Shown: positions 50,801 through 63,830 of the stretch, one piece after another | Numbering within the stretch: the first letter of the stretch is position 1 | Layout of the letters: each line of letters starts with the position of its first letter | NCBI GenBank assembly: GCA_028023455.1 | Contig: JAQFVV010013333.1 | Span: forward strand, 62,001 to 126,000 | DNA: 64,000 nt | Direction: 5' to 3' | Source of the DNA: Epiperipatus broadwayi | Lineage: Eukaryota; Onychophora; Udeonychophora; Euonychophora; Peripatidae | The notes under the pieces: model-generated | What the model saw: the letters and a program-made list of their open reading frames with translations, nothing else | The model's database searches: none | Told to the model about the DNA's origin: nothing | Made by a program: the position numbers and the translations under genes

Positions 50801-50859
50801 TCATTATGATGAAACATCCTACTTTTTTATATATATCATTAATTATAGCTGCAGTATAT

Positions 50860-52230
50860 TTCGTCCTGTATCCCAAGATCCAGAAATTTCTATCTTTAAA
50901 AAGCTATTTGGAAATTTAAATTGATTTATATTCGCAATCTGATGATTTTTCAAACCAAAAGTGGTTGAAGATTTTTCTTTTACCTCTACTCACAAAATGC
51001 ATCAGTTTTTTTAATATTAATCATGAAATCTAATTCTTTAAAAGGTACATTCAAAACAATGATCATTTTTCAGATCATTCTCTGAAGTGTCAGTAATATA
51101 GAATCATTAGCAGAATCAAGAAGTTGAAGCTCTTTTTGCTTTTTAGCAGTTCAGAGTAAAAACATTACATTTAAATCTGTACAAGTTATTGAAATCCATT
51201 TATAAACTGTTCCAAAGACTGTTGTCATAAAAATTTAAACAACACTGCTGCTAATATATATTCTTGTTCAACACCAAATTTTATTTCCAATGTCTCCCAT
51301 TTCCCATCACCAATAATAATCCCATACCATTATCTAGTATAATAAGAATAAATTTCCATAAACAAATATTTCTTTTCAAATATTGCCTTCTCAATAAACT
51401 ATTAAACATATTGACTTAATCAATGAAAGTAATATAATGTATAAATGAGACATTTGCTCACTTTTTTTTTTATTTACATGGGGAAAAAATCATGTTTAAA
51501 CAATGACCTTAATTCTCTAAATACATAATAAATCTTGCAATTATTCATTTATGACTGAAAACAGACTATTTGACATCATTCTTGAAAATAGTTTTTCTGT
51601 AATAGATAACAATATTTCACAAAATTGCAGGTCTTTTCTATTCATTTATGACTGAAAACAGGCTGACATCAAGCTTGAAAATACTTTTGCTGTAATAGAT
51701 AACAATATTTCACAAAATTACAGAAGTCTTTTCTGCCCATTTTCTTTCAATAAATTGGAAGAATAGAAGCATTCTTAAGATTAAATGGAATGATTTCATG
51801 TATCTGTATATTTCTAATCTAATAATCTTGGAACAAATATGTTAACATCATATTTTAAAACTTCATTAGTCATACCATCAACATCTGCAACATTAAAAAC
51901 TGTGAATTCTTATATCACTATTCAAAGGAAGATCAAAATACTTTCTCCAATCTGTCTGAAATATTATTATTATTCATCTAAAAGAATATCATTCCCTGGA
52001 TTAATAAAATTATATCACTTTTCAGGTCCATATTTTATTTTCAATGTTATGAAAAAAAGATATAAATATGATCACAATCAAATAATGACTATCTCCTTTG
52101 GTATCTTAATTAACCAATTATTCTTAAGACTTATCAGTCATAGAAAGTCTAAATCCTTATACTGCTTATGAAATTTCATTTTATTATTCACGCAAATTAA
52201 ATAATGCCATATTTTCTTTTAATCGTATCT
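50860..52230 (-). mobile_element. LINE copy F (RTE-like RT), outside the palindrome
   Basis: The reverse strand carries, in RT order: VADVDGMTNEVLKYD near 51870 (the G-x-D-G-I..E-x-L-K pre-RT segment), a LLSIT-x-KVFS segment (GISLLS..GKVF type), WETLEIKFGVEQEYILAAVL near 51290 (GVRQG..SPLLF equivalent), ANDSILLTLQRMI near 51110 (the FADDIVLL equivalent, first D lost) and MINIKKTDAF near 51020. Stops throughout. It starts only about 45 bases right of the last mirrored base. Confidence 0.75.
51545..51736. repeat. Tandem duplication of about 97 bases in LINE copy F
   Basis: Two adjacent copies starting attcatttatgactgaaaac (51543 and 51640), both containing gtaatagataacaatatttc and ending aggtcttttct or agtcttttct. 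They have diverged by several substitutions and a small deletion. Confidence 0.85.
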
Positions 52231-55200
52231 AATAATATAATCGCGAGAAAATAACTTAGTTAAAATATTTATTTTTAGTAAATTCAAAATAGAGCTATTT
52301 TTAAAAAAAAATAATGCTTCAGTAACATAACCAATTTGATAATTAAATATGTCAATTTTAACGTGTAACAGCTATTGAAACTTAACGTGAATAGTAGTTG
52401 TTTCTAAAGAGTAAATATCAAATTTTATATTAATATGTTTGCAATGAACACTTTAATTATGATACAACACATTTGAACACAAATTCTATCTCTTTTTTCA
52501 CATAACGTTCCATTTCAATTTGCATAAAAACTATTACAAATATAAAATCATGTTAAACATCATTCAATTCTGTATTAAATTATCTTTTATAATTCATCTC
52601 TCTTTTTTCAATAGGATGAAAATTATCCGGTTTGAAAAATTTTAAATTGTTTACTTCCAATATTTTTTTTTAACTGTTACAAATAAAATGTTATATTTTT
52701 AAAAAGAAATGCGACTATAATTTTAAATTCAGAATGTACCAGTCTATTATCTATGCAACAAACAGGTCATAAAGACTATTGTAATATTGATTCCTAACTA
52801 TAATCTGTTAGATTTTGGAATAAGAACCATATAATAAAATTGATATGATGAGAAATATACAAGGTGAACTCATCCAATTAATAGTAACTCTTAATATATG
52901 AGTCCAAAATTTTTAGTTATGACAAAGAAAAAAAATGATAGTTATTATTGAAAGAAAAGTTTATTATTAAGGAATGTATAATTAAATTGTAATACTGAAA
53001 AAATATATAAATAATTGCTATTGTATTTAATTCAGTGGAAGTACACTACTTTTATTATAAGAAATAAAATAGTTAATAAAAAGTTGAAACTAGTATTTCT
53101 CATTTTTATGAACTTTGTGGCACAGTAGCAGAGAGAGTCATCATTAAAACTATAAATTAGGAATAAATCTCAATCAATAATAAAATTAATAATTATTATT
53201 TAGTTATGGGTATTCCTATATAAATTTGTGGATACAAATATATTTTTCTAGTTAAGAAAGTCTCCTGACTTGTCTACTAGACCCACATTAAATTTATCAT
53301 TTTGATAATTACACTTAAGAGTACTTTATTTCTATATGTTCTAAAGACATAAATGTTTTGACTGCTGATCATTTTACCAAAATGAATTTTGATCATGTTA
53401 ATGAGCCATCGTTGGAAATCATTTGAAAATTGTTGTAAACTCATCAAACTACCACTGATTAAAAAGTTTAAAATATTACATACAGTTTGTAGTAAATATT
53501 TTGCATGAATTTGCTATGATAATTCTATAGAAGTTACATTCAATGAATATTCCACAAATTGCACTGCATTATAGACAGACATGATATGCATACTCTTCCT
53601 CAAATTTATTGTGAGGGTGCCTTATTTACTTAAGAGTTCTTTGGTATAATATCATTGAGAATCCTTTTTATTAAATAAAAATCATTTATGTTCAAATACA
53701 ATTTAAAATAATGCAAAAATCTCATTGTAAATTAACTCACAAAATTATTATTTAAATTCATATTATAGATATGGCAATTGAAAGTGATTTAGAATTTTTT
53801 TAAAAAAGCTCATTTTTGTACAAACATTTAAAAAATTCAAATCTTTACATTTTTGATATTATTTTTTTAAAATAGTACAAATTTCTACACTAGTATAATA
53901 AGGATGAAATAATTCTATGACCAGATTAATATTTTCAGTGATTTTGTTTTCAATTCTTTCTATATGTTAAGTCAGTATATTTAATATGTTGATAAAAATA
54001 ATTATACTGATATTAAAAACAATTAATTATATCTTTTTATAGTATTGTTATGAATCAACTTGGTCTTGATTGTTTTTATTAATATGAAAATATATCATTT
54101 TCAGAATTAGATATGTTCTGTTTAATATTATTATTAAAATGTGAATTGGATTTGTAATTTTTGTAACTACTATTATTCCTTACTGTTTGTTTGGTTATAT
54201 TCATTGTTTTTATCATCAATAAACTTTTTTTCAAAAAAAATAATTTTTACACACTTGTAACTTTTAATATTTTGGATATTGTTATAATATCAATTTTTAT
54301 TCCAAATTATAAAAATGCTTTATTACATTAACTCTCCTATATTTAGGATTCCAGTTCCTATTCATTTTCTGATAAATTATTTTCCTTCTTTGAATTCAAA
54401 AACATAAATGTAATTGCAGTTCACTAAATCGCCAGACTTAAAAAGAACTTCCATATTATCAAAAAATTAATTACCTTATTAATTTCTCTTCATATTTCAA
54501 AAAAACTCTTATTAAAAATATATACTGTTTTATAATATAACCATCTACATTTTACTGTTTAAATTCTCTAATAATGGTTTTAAAAACTAATTTAGCATTA
54601 CTCATATTAATACTTATTTTTAACTTTATTCCCATTAAGAGCATTCAGTTTCCAATATGTTTCAATAATTTTGATATTCAACAATAATACATTATATTAG
54701 TTGTAATAAAATAACCACGATATTTTTAGAGATTTAAACATGAAACCAAAATCCAGGAATAAGAATATTGAGAAAAAAAATTAACTTCAATTTCCAAATT
54801 AGAAAGAACCGTAACACTTCAGGATATGGTAGTTCATTACAACAATTTTTCTTGATAGTAATACGAATCTGATTTTAAATTAATTTTACCTATGAAAATT
54901 TTTTGATAAAATAGTATTTCTTCTGTACCATCTATCCATTATAACATTAGTCCAATAATTTCAAAATCAGAAACTAAAACCCAGAAGTTACTCCAAGATC
55001 TTACATGACGTATTATTAATTCCACTAACAATATTTTAGTTAAAGGAATTGATGTTTGTATGAGCGCATGCAATAAAAAATTCACAAAAGTTATTTTATT
55101 GGTAAAAGTTTGTGCTTGCATATATATGACTACATTTACAAAATATAGGCTGCAACTATATGTGTGTGTATATATATATAAGATTTAAAAATAAACTTCA

Positions 55201-58190
55201 TAATGAAGTTTTATGCAAAGTTAATGAAAACCCGAAGTCTAAAATTTTATATAAAATAATACAAATCGTTTATTCTTTCTTAACCTGTGGTCTATTATCT
55301 CCTATGAACTATGTGATGTACTTACAAAAGGCTTGAAAAAATTTCTTGATGTTTTATAGATAAGTATTCAGACATCATAGTAATCATTATTTTAAATTGT
55401 ATGAAATCATTCCAATAAAAAATATTATTATAAAAGTATACATTTACTTATTTTTTTCCTTCTTTCCATATTTGAAAATTTTTAATGAGCAATATTAATC
55501 AAATTTTTAATTGACTTTGATTTTAAATTTTGAGTTAAATCTCCACTTCTCTCTTAGATGTTCCTGAACATTTGCTAAATTTATTTTAAAAGAAATCTAA
55601 TTTTGCATCACTAAATACTTTAAGGAAGCAGTATAAAAATAATGACTAAAAAGACCATAACATGAAAAACATTTAAAAAAATTAATGTAAATAACAATAA
55701 AAGCATATTAACAGAATATAAATAAAAGCCATATTATATAATTCATTCAATATAAAAGAATAATTAACAATTATATTTTTATAACAAATTTTGCAATATT
55801 TATCTGTGTGTGTATATATATACAAACACTAAGGATAAAAATGTAATCATTCAATTAACTATTTCTATCAATTACATTTTTCTGCGATATTTCAACAGCA
55901 ATAAAAGAAGAATCGATTAGTTTTATCATTGGAATGGATCATAGTAATATTTTCATTTTTTTCTCATAATGCTGTTATAAATTTTTCATTGTCTGAAAGC
56001 CAATATTATTAACAAAAATTTACAGTAAAAAAGGTTTTAATTAAAAAGATAATTAAAAACATTTTATAACAGTATTTTATTATATAATGAAAAATATATA
56101 ATTTTTCAAAAGTAATCAAACCACACTGCTCTTAAATGTAGATATTTTAATTTCTCTACTTTGATGGCATAACTTACTTCCTAAACAGTAATACTAAACC
56201 ATGATCTGACTGACTTGCAGATTTGACATACTTTTCATAAATGGTTGCATACTATAATTTATGATTTTGCAGTCAGTGGATCAACATTCATAAGATTGAC
56301 CTTGATTGCCTGAAAATTTCTTATTTAGAAAATTCTCAACTTTCTAACAAATCTGCAAGCTTTACTTGAATTCGGAACTCGAGTCATAAAATTACTACAA
56401 ATGATGTAATCACTACATTACAATGCTCTTCAATCTACTTCTTTCTTCTATTACTCGCTTACTTTCAACAACAAAAAAGGCTGGTTGGTACATTTAAGTA
56501 CTTCAAAACTAATTCTCTCAAATAAGAAAATGACTCCTACCACAAAAAAGTGAAATAAATTTTTAGGCTGTCATAATAAATTCAAAGAATAATACATTTT
56601 TTCTTTGTGTGCAAACTTGTAGATAATGCTTGTTCTGTTCTTTTTAAAGTTCATGTAATACAATTGGGTCTTTGTTATTCACATTTTTAGAAAATATTAA
56701 TATATCAAACAATCTTGAAAAAGTTTTGATCAATTTAAATCCCTGATCTTTTAGAGAGCTAGAAAACATAACATTATGTAGATGTCATATTTTCCAAAGC
56801 TTCTAACATGTAGTCCTTTCTTTTGAAATCAATATCATTTTTCTGAAAATTCATCTTACATTTTCAATTTAATGAAGATGTGTTTTTGCATCAAATGTAT
56901 AATTTGAGATTGCATTAGATATCAATGCATAATTTGAAGAGAATGATTGAATAATTTCTTTACTTGAATAATTCTAATTAAATAACTTTTCAACTAGATC
57001 CCATTAGTGAGAATTTAATGAAAGAATGTTGGTAACCACAACTATAAAAGTGCTTCTGTTATTTTTGGATTATCTTTCTAGAAAATTATACATTGAATTC
57101 CAACTAAGATATTTAAGCTTCTTAAAACTTAATTGATCATATTTTCTATCAATTTCTTAACTATAAACATACAGTATTTGAAATATTTTATATCTCTATT
57201 GATTGCAAGAATATTTTAACAACTTGATGAGCAAACATAAATTTATTTAATGAAAGTTGTAATAAATGTATAAAGCATGATTGTAACTTTAATTGATAAT
57301 TAATGCCAATTATTAAATATGTTCCAGAGTCTCACAATACTAAAAAGATATTATTTTTGTTTATCTGTTTAGGGATTATTCATCTTTGTAACAACCTAGC
57401 AAAAAAGAAAGTTATTTACTGTCAAAAGTTTTATAAATCAATTTCAAAAAATGAATAATTAGTTGCAATAGTTATAAAAAGAAATGCAATTAACTTTACC
57501 AAGATATATTTGAATTTATATTTTCACTTTTGAAATTCATAATCAATATTTTTAACTTAAAAGGCAATAATTATGACAAATCTTTATTATCAAAAGGAAT
57601 TCAAAGATGACAATCAAAAAATGCTTTTGGCCTTATATTAATAGTGAGATTTATGTACCTTTCCTTTCCAATTTATTTTAAACATTTTTTTTTTTTATTA
57701 TTTAAAGTTTTTAAAATGCACCATTAGTTAAATGTAAATATTTTACCTATCCCCCCTCCCCCACCTGATATGTAGTCATTGTTTAAATTGTAAATGCAAA
57801 AAATTTATCTTTGGACATATCTTAAAAATATTTCTATTTAATAACTTGATACTATACTTTACAGAGATTACTGTAAATATGTATATTCATTAATCATTTC
57901 CTTACAGATATAACACCTATAATTTGTTCTCTCTTTTTTTCATAAAAAACAAATCACAATAACATAAATCTGTTCTTTAAATAATAGTTACCGATAATAA
58001 TTAAAAAATGTAAAATTAAAACATATAAATATCAACTTCCATAAAAGATAGATAATTATTAATACACTTATTAAATAACTAAATAAACTACATATCTACT
58101 AAAAATCACCTAAAAAAAAAAAAAAAAAGTCAATTCACAATGCAAAAAGTACTTTACAAAGTGCAAAAAAAAAAAAAAAAAAAACTGCTG
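52231..58190. other. Six kb of AT-rich sequence without a recognised gene
   Basis: Read on both strands; no conserved protein motif, tRNA or rRNA was seen. Contains (GT)/(TA) runs at 55159-55180 and 55806-55820, a C-rich tract cccccctcccccacc at 57753-57767, and a run of 17 A's at 58111. Some of it is probably ancient transposon sequence. Confidence 0.4.
58111..58183 (+). repeat. Paired A-runs
   Basis: Two runs of about 17 and 20 A's separated by about 38 bases that are themselves near-duplicate (tgcaaaaagtact, agtgcaaaa). They sit just before LINE fragment G and could be a tail of another retroelement. Confidence 0.7.
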
Positions 58191-58199
58191 CCATCTCAA

Positions 58200-58965
58200 T
58201 CAAAAAATTACAAGCACACCCCAGTAGCAATGGATAAGGATTACACTCAATACAAATATTTAGAGTACAAAAGAGAGTTAATCTTTTGTCATCTATGGAA
58301 AAAAATCTAACTTAAATTGAAACAATAATTAATGTACTACCAACAGATAAACCTCCTCCAAATTCAAAACATTGGGCAACAATTCTTAAACCGATAATAT
58401 CCACAAGTCTTAAAACAGAATTTTATCAAGGAAAATGCAATTATTGGAAAAACTCACAGTACATTATTTCCAAACACAGGCAATACAAGCATCTTATCAG
58501 TGCTGGGGATTAACAACAAAAACCCCTGTGAAGATTCAAGCACTGGACATTTGAACCTAAATACTTTGATTTTCTCATAAAATTAAACATGGGTCCAATG
58601 CCAATATTCATTTCCTTAAACACAAAAGATTTTATAATAACATGGATGCTATGTGTGAACTATGTCACAAAAAGAAGAGGATCAAAGTCATTTTCTATTT
58701 AAATGCAACACTCTAGAACCTACCAGAACTAATATAAATACAATACATATTAAAAAGAACAGCAACATTCACTCACTCATACAATCATTCTCAAATGCAA
58801 ACTTTGGCAGAAATCCATATTATTACATTTAAACTCTATGCACTATGGTGCACAAGTTGTTTTTTTTCTCTACAATGATAACAGTAGAAGCCACTTAAAT
58901 AATTTCAAAGATAAATTAGAAATAATCAGAATAATAAGACAAAAAAATCTCTCCTCCAGATATTT
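58200..58965 (+). mobile_element. LINE fragment G with zf-RVT domain
   Basis: Forward strand reads KHWATILKPI, then a DFLIKLNMGPMPIFISLN segment, and the zinc-binding block MDAMCELCHKK.E-D-QSHFLFKCNTLEP (58645-58722) with C-x2-C, H and C in the usual order, after one frame change. A Trp-containing C-terminal piece (KLYALWCTSC, near 58835) follows. It resembles fragment E in the palindrome and is best called a decayed member of the same broad LINE group. Confidence 0.7.
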
Positions 58966-60048
58966 GTGAAACATCTTGGTCACTAATATGACAGATATTC
59001 AATTTGTAATGAGCATTTCTTGTCAAGACTATTTCTGTTGTCTGATTCCATTTTTGATATTTTCTGAAGATATAAAATATATTGCTTGCAAAATCTAAAT
59101 GATTTAAGAGCAGAAAAAAATGAAAAGTAAAATTTTACATCTATAACCATATTTGAACCTTAATGCATCTCTAAGTTTACATTCTAGGTGATGCAAACAA
59201 TTAAAATAATTAGTAGAGATAAAGAGTTACTATTTGGAATAATAAATTATAACAATTATTATTTTCCTTTATGTTATAAACAGTAACTAAAAAAACATTA
59301 TGACTTGAAATAATGAGAATTTTAAAGTTAAAGGCAATAATGGGGTGAAAACTAATAAGAAACAAATATGATTAAATATTACTTTTAAAAAATATAGATA
59401 TGTATATCCTGAATTTGTATTTGTAACCATTAATCAATTTAACAAGACTTTATGTAATTGGTTTATCTTCTAATAAAGTTCCTTTGAAACTAAAAAAAGT
59501 ACCAGACAATGAACATTAAATAGGAAGCTTGTTTACAGTTTTAATTTTACACAACTATTAAATTATTATACTTCATAACTCATCATTAGTTGTCATTGCT
59601 AAATAAATATGGTTATTCAAATTCCAAAAGAGAGACAAAGAATAAAAAATTAAAAATAAAATTATATTTTCAAATCCATGATTTAGAAATGCATGTGCAT
59701 ATCCCATTGCTGATCCTTTAATCTGTTTGACAACTTACAATGTCATCTTTTAATTTTTCCGGCAGCAAATTTTTGTTTTTGAGAGTTCCCAATCTCATTT
59801 AATTGTAGCTCTCCATTTCATTCTGACATCAACTACGTAATAACAATGAAAAAAATTAACATACCACGTCTCTTTAAAGAGTATTTGAAGTTTTTATAAT
59901 ATAAACAAAGCTGTCCCATATAATCTATGGTCAAATTCACCTTAAAATATTAAGAAGTCTGTTCTGTTCATTTGCTTTATCTTTTCAATACAGAAATGTT
60001 TTTTTACAATAATAGACTCAATAGCAACATATATATATATATATATTG
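58966..60048. other. AT-rich stretch, no gene recognised
   Basis: No supported feature. A slightly richer segment at 59750-59840 (ttccggcagcaaatttttg, then ctctccatttcattctgac) shows no convincing frame. Ends in an (AT)n run at 60029-60047. Confidence 0.4.
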
Positions 60049-61105
60049 TAACGGAAACACGGTGATCGAAAGACCTTCCCTTTTATTTATATATAATATG
60101 GATTCTTAAATTCAAAATCATCCACTTTCCGTTACGGCAAGCAGAGAGAACATATGCACATAAATGAATCTATATCCGTACTTGACAGAACCTGTGACCA
60201 TATGGATATTGCCCCAGGTTATCTTTCCGGTCAAATGTCTCTCGACTGCTGTAATTATTAAAGAATTACAGCGCTTGGATAATTTATAAAATTAAATGGG
60301 ATCAAGAATACTGCACCACTAGCCTCACGTGTTACTTAGAGCTCAAAATGGAGTATTAATTATTAACCCAAACCCCTCCGGATATATTAACTGTCTGGAA
60401 TGGCGAAGAACGAGACAAAACATAAAATAATTAAGGAATATTTAATATAATAAATAAAACAACAAAAAAGAAATCAATTGAAATATTTACATACAATAAA
60501 AAAATCATTGGATATAATGCTACGATTAAATGTATGGTTTAAATCCTACAAATGATTATAATCTACGAAAATAAATTATCCATTTATAGTCATCATTCCA
60601 AATATTAGAAAGAGTTTAATTATTGTCTATATCATTAATATCTGGAATTTGCAATTGCTTTAAATCAAAAGTATGTGCACATATGTTCTATACAGGTGTG
60701 ATAAGTAATTTACCTAGGTTTTTCTTCATCTCCGATATGAGTTAAGGTACTGCTGACAATCACGTGGAATTCCTCCACTTCTTTAGCAGGGAATGGTCGC
60801 TCTTAGATTGGACTCGGTTTGTGGAATTTCTTATTCATAGTGACTTCTCCGTACTAGGACATCAAGGGCATGGCAGGCAGATCATCAGGCAGGTGCTACA
60901 TTGGCAGTTGTTACATGGCGAAGGTGACCGTTCAAGCGTGGTGGTTCTGAATCGGTCAGTGATCGTAATGGCCCTTAGCCATACATTCTTGAAGCTTCAC
61001 TTATGTTGTAAATCATTTTCCTGTTCATACAGTGTTCAGTTTCTATGTGGAAGGTCTTTCCACTCAGCTTCTGGGTTTTTTCTTTTAAAAATTTAAAGGA
61101 TTTTC
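60049..61105. mobile_element. GC-richer block with inverted motifs, probable transposon or LTR remnant
   Basis: Composition changes sharply after an (AT)n run. gtaacggaaa at 60049 is repeated inverted as tttccgttac at 60126, and gaaagaccttcc (60067) is inverted as ggaaggtctttcc near 61049. A longest frame of 110 codons (60764-61096) has no recognised motif. The interior at 60420-60720 is AT-rich. The TGTAAC start and inverted GAAAGACCTTCC suggest the ends of an element, but I cannot name the family. Confidence 0.4.
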
Positions 61106-61884
61106 ATGTCTGTTTTCTACTCTATTCTAATCTGCCTATTATAAGAGCAGTGTCCTCACCGAAGTCTCTATGTGAACTGTCCTTTTAGACTTAATTTAAT
61201 GTCTTTTTTCCAAATTCTTTCATTATCTTGATCTTTTTGTTTGTAGCTTTCCATTCACACCTTTCACTCTAAGACACCTTCAGCAACTTATACAAATTTA
61301 CTTTTTCATACAATTTCGTAGCAATATTTTACATTTATTTCTTATTTATTTTATTTTCCTTTTAATAAAATAAAATTTTAACAAAATTATTTTCATTTGA
61401 CATGCATTAAATATTGCTGTCTTTATACATACTTTCACACATGCATTTCATTTTTTCGTCAAAATGTGTACTTTTATGGAATAGATCTTTATCTTTTGTC
61501 ATGTTTTAAATTCTATTTTAATCTTATTTAAACTCCTCAAATTTTTACTTTTTCTTATAAATCATTTTTTAGTTCCTATTTCGTTCACATTTCCTTTCTC
61601 ACTTTTGATTTTAAGCCAAATATACAATTTCAATATTTTCTAACTTTACCTCTTATATTTTCAAAATATACACTTTGGAGGGTAAAAGATAAGAATCTTG
61701 TCCGATTCATTATGGTAATAAATTACGACCTTATCTTTCTTCATTGGTTAGATTCTTTTATTTGTTTTTTTTTTTTCTATTTCAAAAAGAAAACTACAAT
61801 ATTTAATATTATTTAATATTAAATATATACATGTGGGATCGCAGTATGTGCAATCATCACAATATATATAATTCAAATAAAATA
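61106..61884. other. AT-rich stretch, no gene recognised
   Basis: Pyrimidine-rich forward strand, several T runs, no frame or motif of note. Confidence 0.4.
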
Positions 61885-62375
61885 TCCATTATTTAATAAA
61901 TATTGTAATACTAATAAAAATATTAATATTGATTAATATAACAGTAATTAACCATTATATACAATCCTACAATTCATAGAAGTACATTCAGTTAATTACT
62001 TACCTCTCTTCAACTGCCCTTTAATTAAAAATATATATCTAATGGAAGCAAATATCATCAAGTCAAATCCCAAGATTCTCAAATTTTAACGTTAGCAGCT
62101 TGCCAATTAATTATACACATTTTATTTCTATTAAGGAGGAGATTTTTATAAACGGAAATAAAATGTATATTTGACAAGCTGCTAAAGTTAAAATTCAGTA
62201 ATCTTGAGATATGATTTGATGACATTCTGTCACATATATTTTTTTTTAATTAAAAGCAGTTGAAGAAGATTAAGTAATTAATGAAAGTACTTCAGTAAAT
62301 TGTAAGAATGTGAATAATAGTTACTTATCATTACATTTATTACTATTAATATTTGTATTAGTGTGTATATATATT
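61885..62375. mobile_element. Foldback element FB5
   Basis: Left half reverse-complemented matches the right half around a centre near 62133: gcagttgaagagaggtaagt against gcagttgaagaagattaagt, taaatgggctt-free cores such as caagctgctaa against agcagcttgcc, and aatattaatatttttatta against ctattaatatttgtattag. The arms, about 235 bases, are clearly diverged, so this is old compared with the giant palindrome. Confidence 0.65.
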
Positions 62376-63554
62376 AAAATGTTATCATATTTTAGAATCT
62401 TATAGAGTATATTAGAATTTATGTTGATAAGGGATTCACATTTCAGTTTTACATAATAAATTAATCAAAAACAATCCTATATACAATTGCTTTAATTGAT
62501 AAAATACTTTAAAAGATTATGCGTTTTGTCACTATGACAACATTTTGTAACATTCAAGTCTGTCTTTCTACCTAAAAAGTAACAAAGATATTTATTCATA
62601 TTTTCAAGTTGATGACTATACAGGTTTAAATTGCTGAAAAATTTTATTTCATCATTGACTGCTAAATTAAAATTTTTAATGTTGTATTTAAAATATTAAG
62701 AACATTCTGTAGATCATCCTTTGAAATGGCAAGAATAGCACAAAGATGAGAATAATGAAAATCTAAAACCCAACAAGATAACTTATGTTTGCTTGAATCA
62801 GTTCAAATTACAACTTTATGCAATACTTTACACTGTAACATAAATATAAATTTGTTAAAGACAGAATGATCTATTATATTTATTGCAGGATTTTAAATAA
62901 AAATAAAATCATTTGAAAAAAAAAAATTCCAATAATTTTCTTTAACAAAGTTGTTTTTATATTATTTAATATGTTAAAATAATCAATAAACTTTTTTTTA
63001 ATTAAGCCATAACATGTTAAAGTCATTCCAATGGCTAAACAATTTTTCTTTAAAACTCTTTTTTAACAATAATATTAAAATTTTTAAATTTCAATTGAAA
63101 AAAAAACCAGGCAAACGTTTTAGTCTCATTGAACATCCTTAGACCTTCTGAACAATAATTCAACTATGCTACAAATATATAAGGTCTTTGTCTTTTTAAA
63201 ATCATAATTAAGTTATAAAACTTTTTTTTTCAATAATAAAAACAAGCAATCATATGTCTTTAATATTGTAATTATTTCTTAGTTTTATCAATTTGGTCAA
63301 TTAAACCGCTTTAAGTAGTTCATACTATTCAAAAATTAAGTTTTTAACTTTTTGAATGTTTTTATAACTTCTTTTAATTTCCAAATAATATGGCAATAAA
63401 GCTAGTATATAAATTCCAGTTAATCATTTACAACATATGCCTTTTTAATTATTTTAATAAATATCTACTTTTTTAACATAAATTTTCTGTAAGTTAATAA
63501 AATATTGAAAGGTGTACAATATATTTCATATCAAATTATAAAAGTATATATCTT
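62376..63554. other. AT-rich stretch, no gene recognised
   Basis: Homopolymer-rich sequence without recognisable features. Confidence 0.4.
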
Positions 63555-63830
63555 TTAGGTACTTATGTATTAGGCCTGCTGCCCATGTTTGTGATGGCAG
63601 ACTACCATACTTTTCTCCAGTGGGAGGAGGGGGAGGGTGTTTACGATGGCAGAATGCCATATTAAAAAGTCAAATTTTTAACAACACAAAAACTATAAAT
63701 GTGTACACAAAAATAATAAACCCATAACAATATTAAATAAAAACAAATACTTAAGACTTTTTTAATATGGCATTCTGCCATGGCAAACACGGGCAGCAGG
63801 TCCAACACATAAATACCCTCTTTTATTATG
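63555..63830. mobile_element. Foldback element FB1, copy outside the palindrome
   Basis: Ends ggtacttatgtattaggcct at 63558 and the inverse ggtccaacacataaataccc near 63816, with CTGCCCATGTTTGTGATGGCAG and its inverse GCCATGGCAAACACGGGCAG inside, and the same ATTAAAAAGTCAAATTTTTAAC core as 45620-45645. It is more regular than the copies in the arms. Confidence 0.75.

Larger units (their letters stand above)
25431..50815 (-). repeat. Right arm of giant inverted repeat (palindrome)
   Basis: This is the reverse-complement partner of 1-25368. Differences from the left arm are seen directly: a shorter C-run and no AC repeat near 47652; several CpG sites kept where the left arm has TpG or CpA (for example around 39250-39270); an internal tandem duplication at 26290-26450; and a private stop codon in the zf-RVT fragment near 29987. 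The right arm is slightly longer overall. Whether homology continues past 50815 cannot be judged, because the matching left flank lies outside the window. Confidence 0.97.

Noticed and set aside
1-50815. CRISPR array, integron or prokaryotic mobile island
   Set aside because: There are no short regularly spaced repeats, no dense prokaryotic genes and no ribosome-binding sites; introns and animal retroelements show the DNA is eukaryotic.
54939-55121. 60-codon reverse-strand frame considered as a LINE endonuclease piece
   Set aside because: No conserved endonuclease residues could be lined up, and the flanks show no RT motif.
60764-61096. 110-codon frame in the GC-richer block considered as a host gene
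   Set aside because: No domain, no signal peptide pattern and no splice context; more easily explained by the lower stop-codon density of GC-richer repeat DNA.
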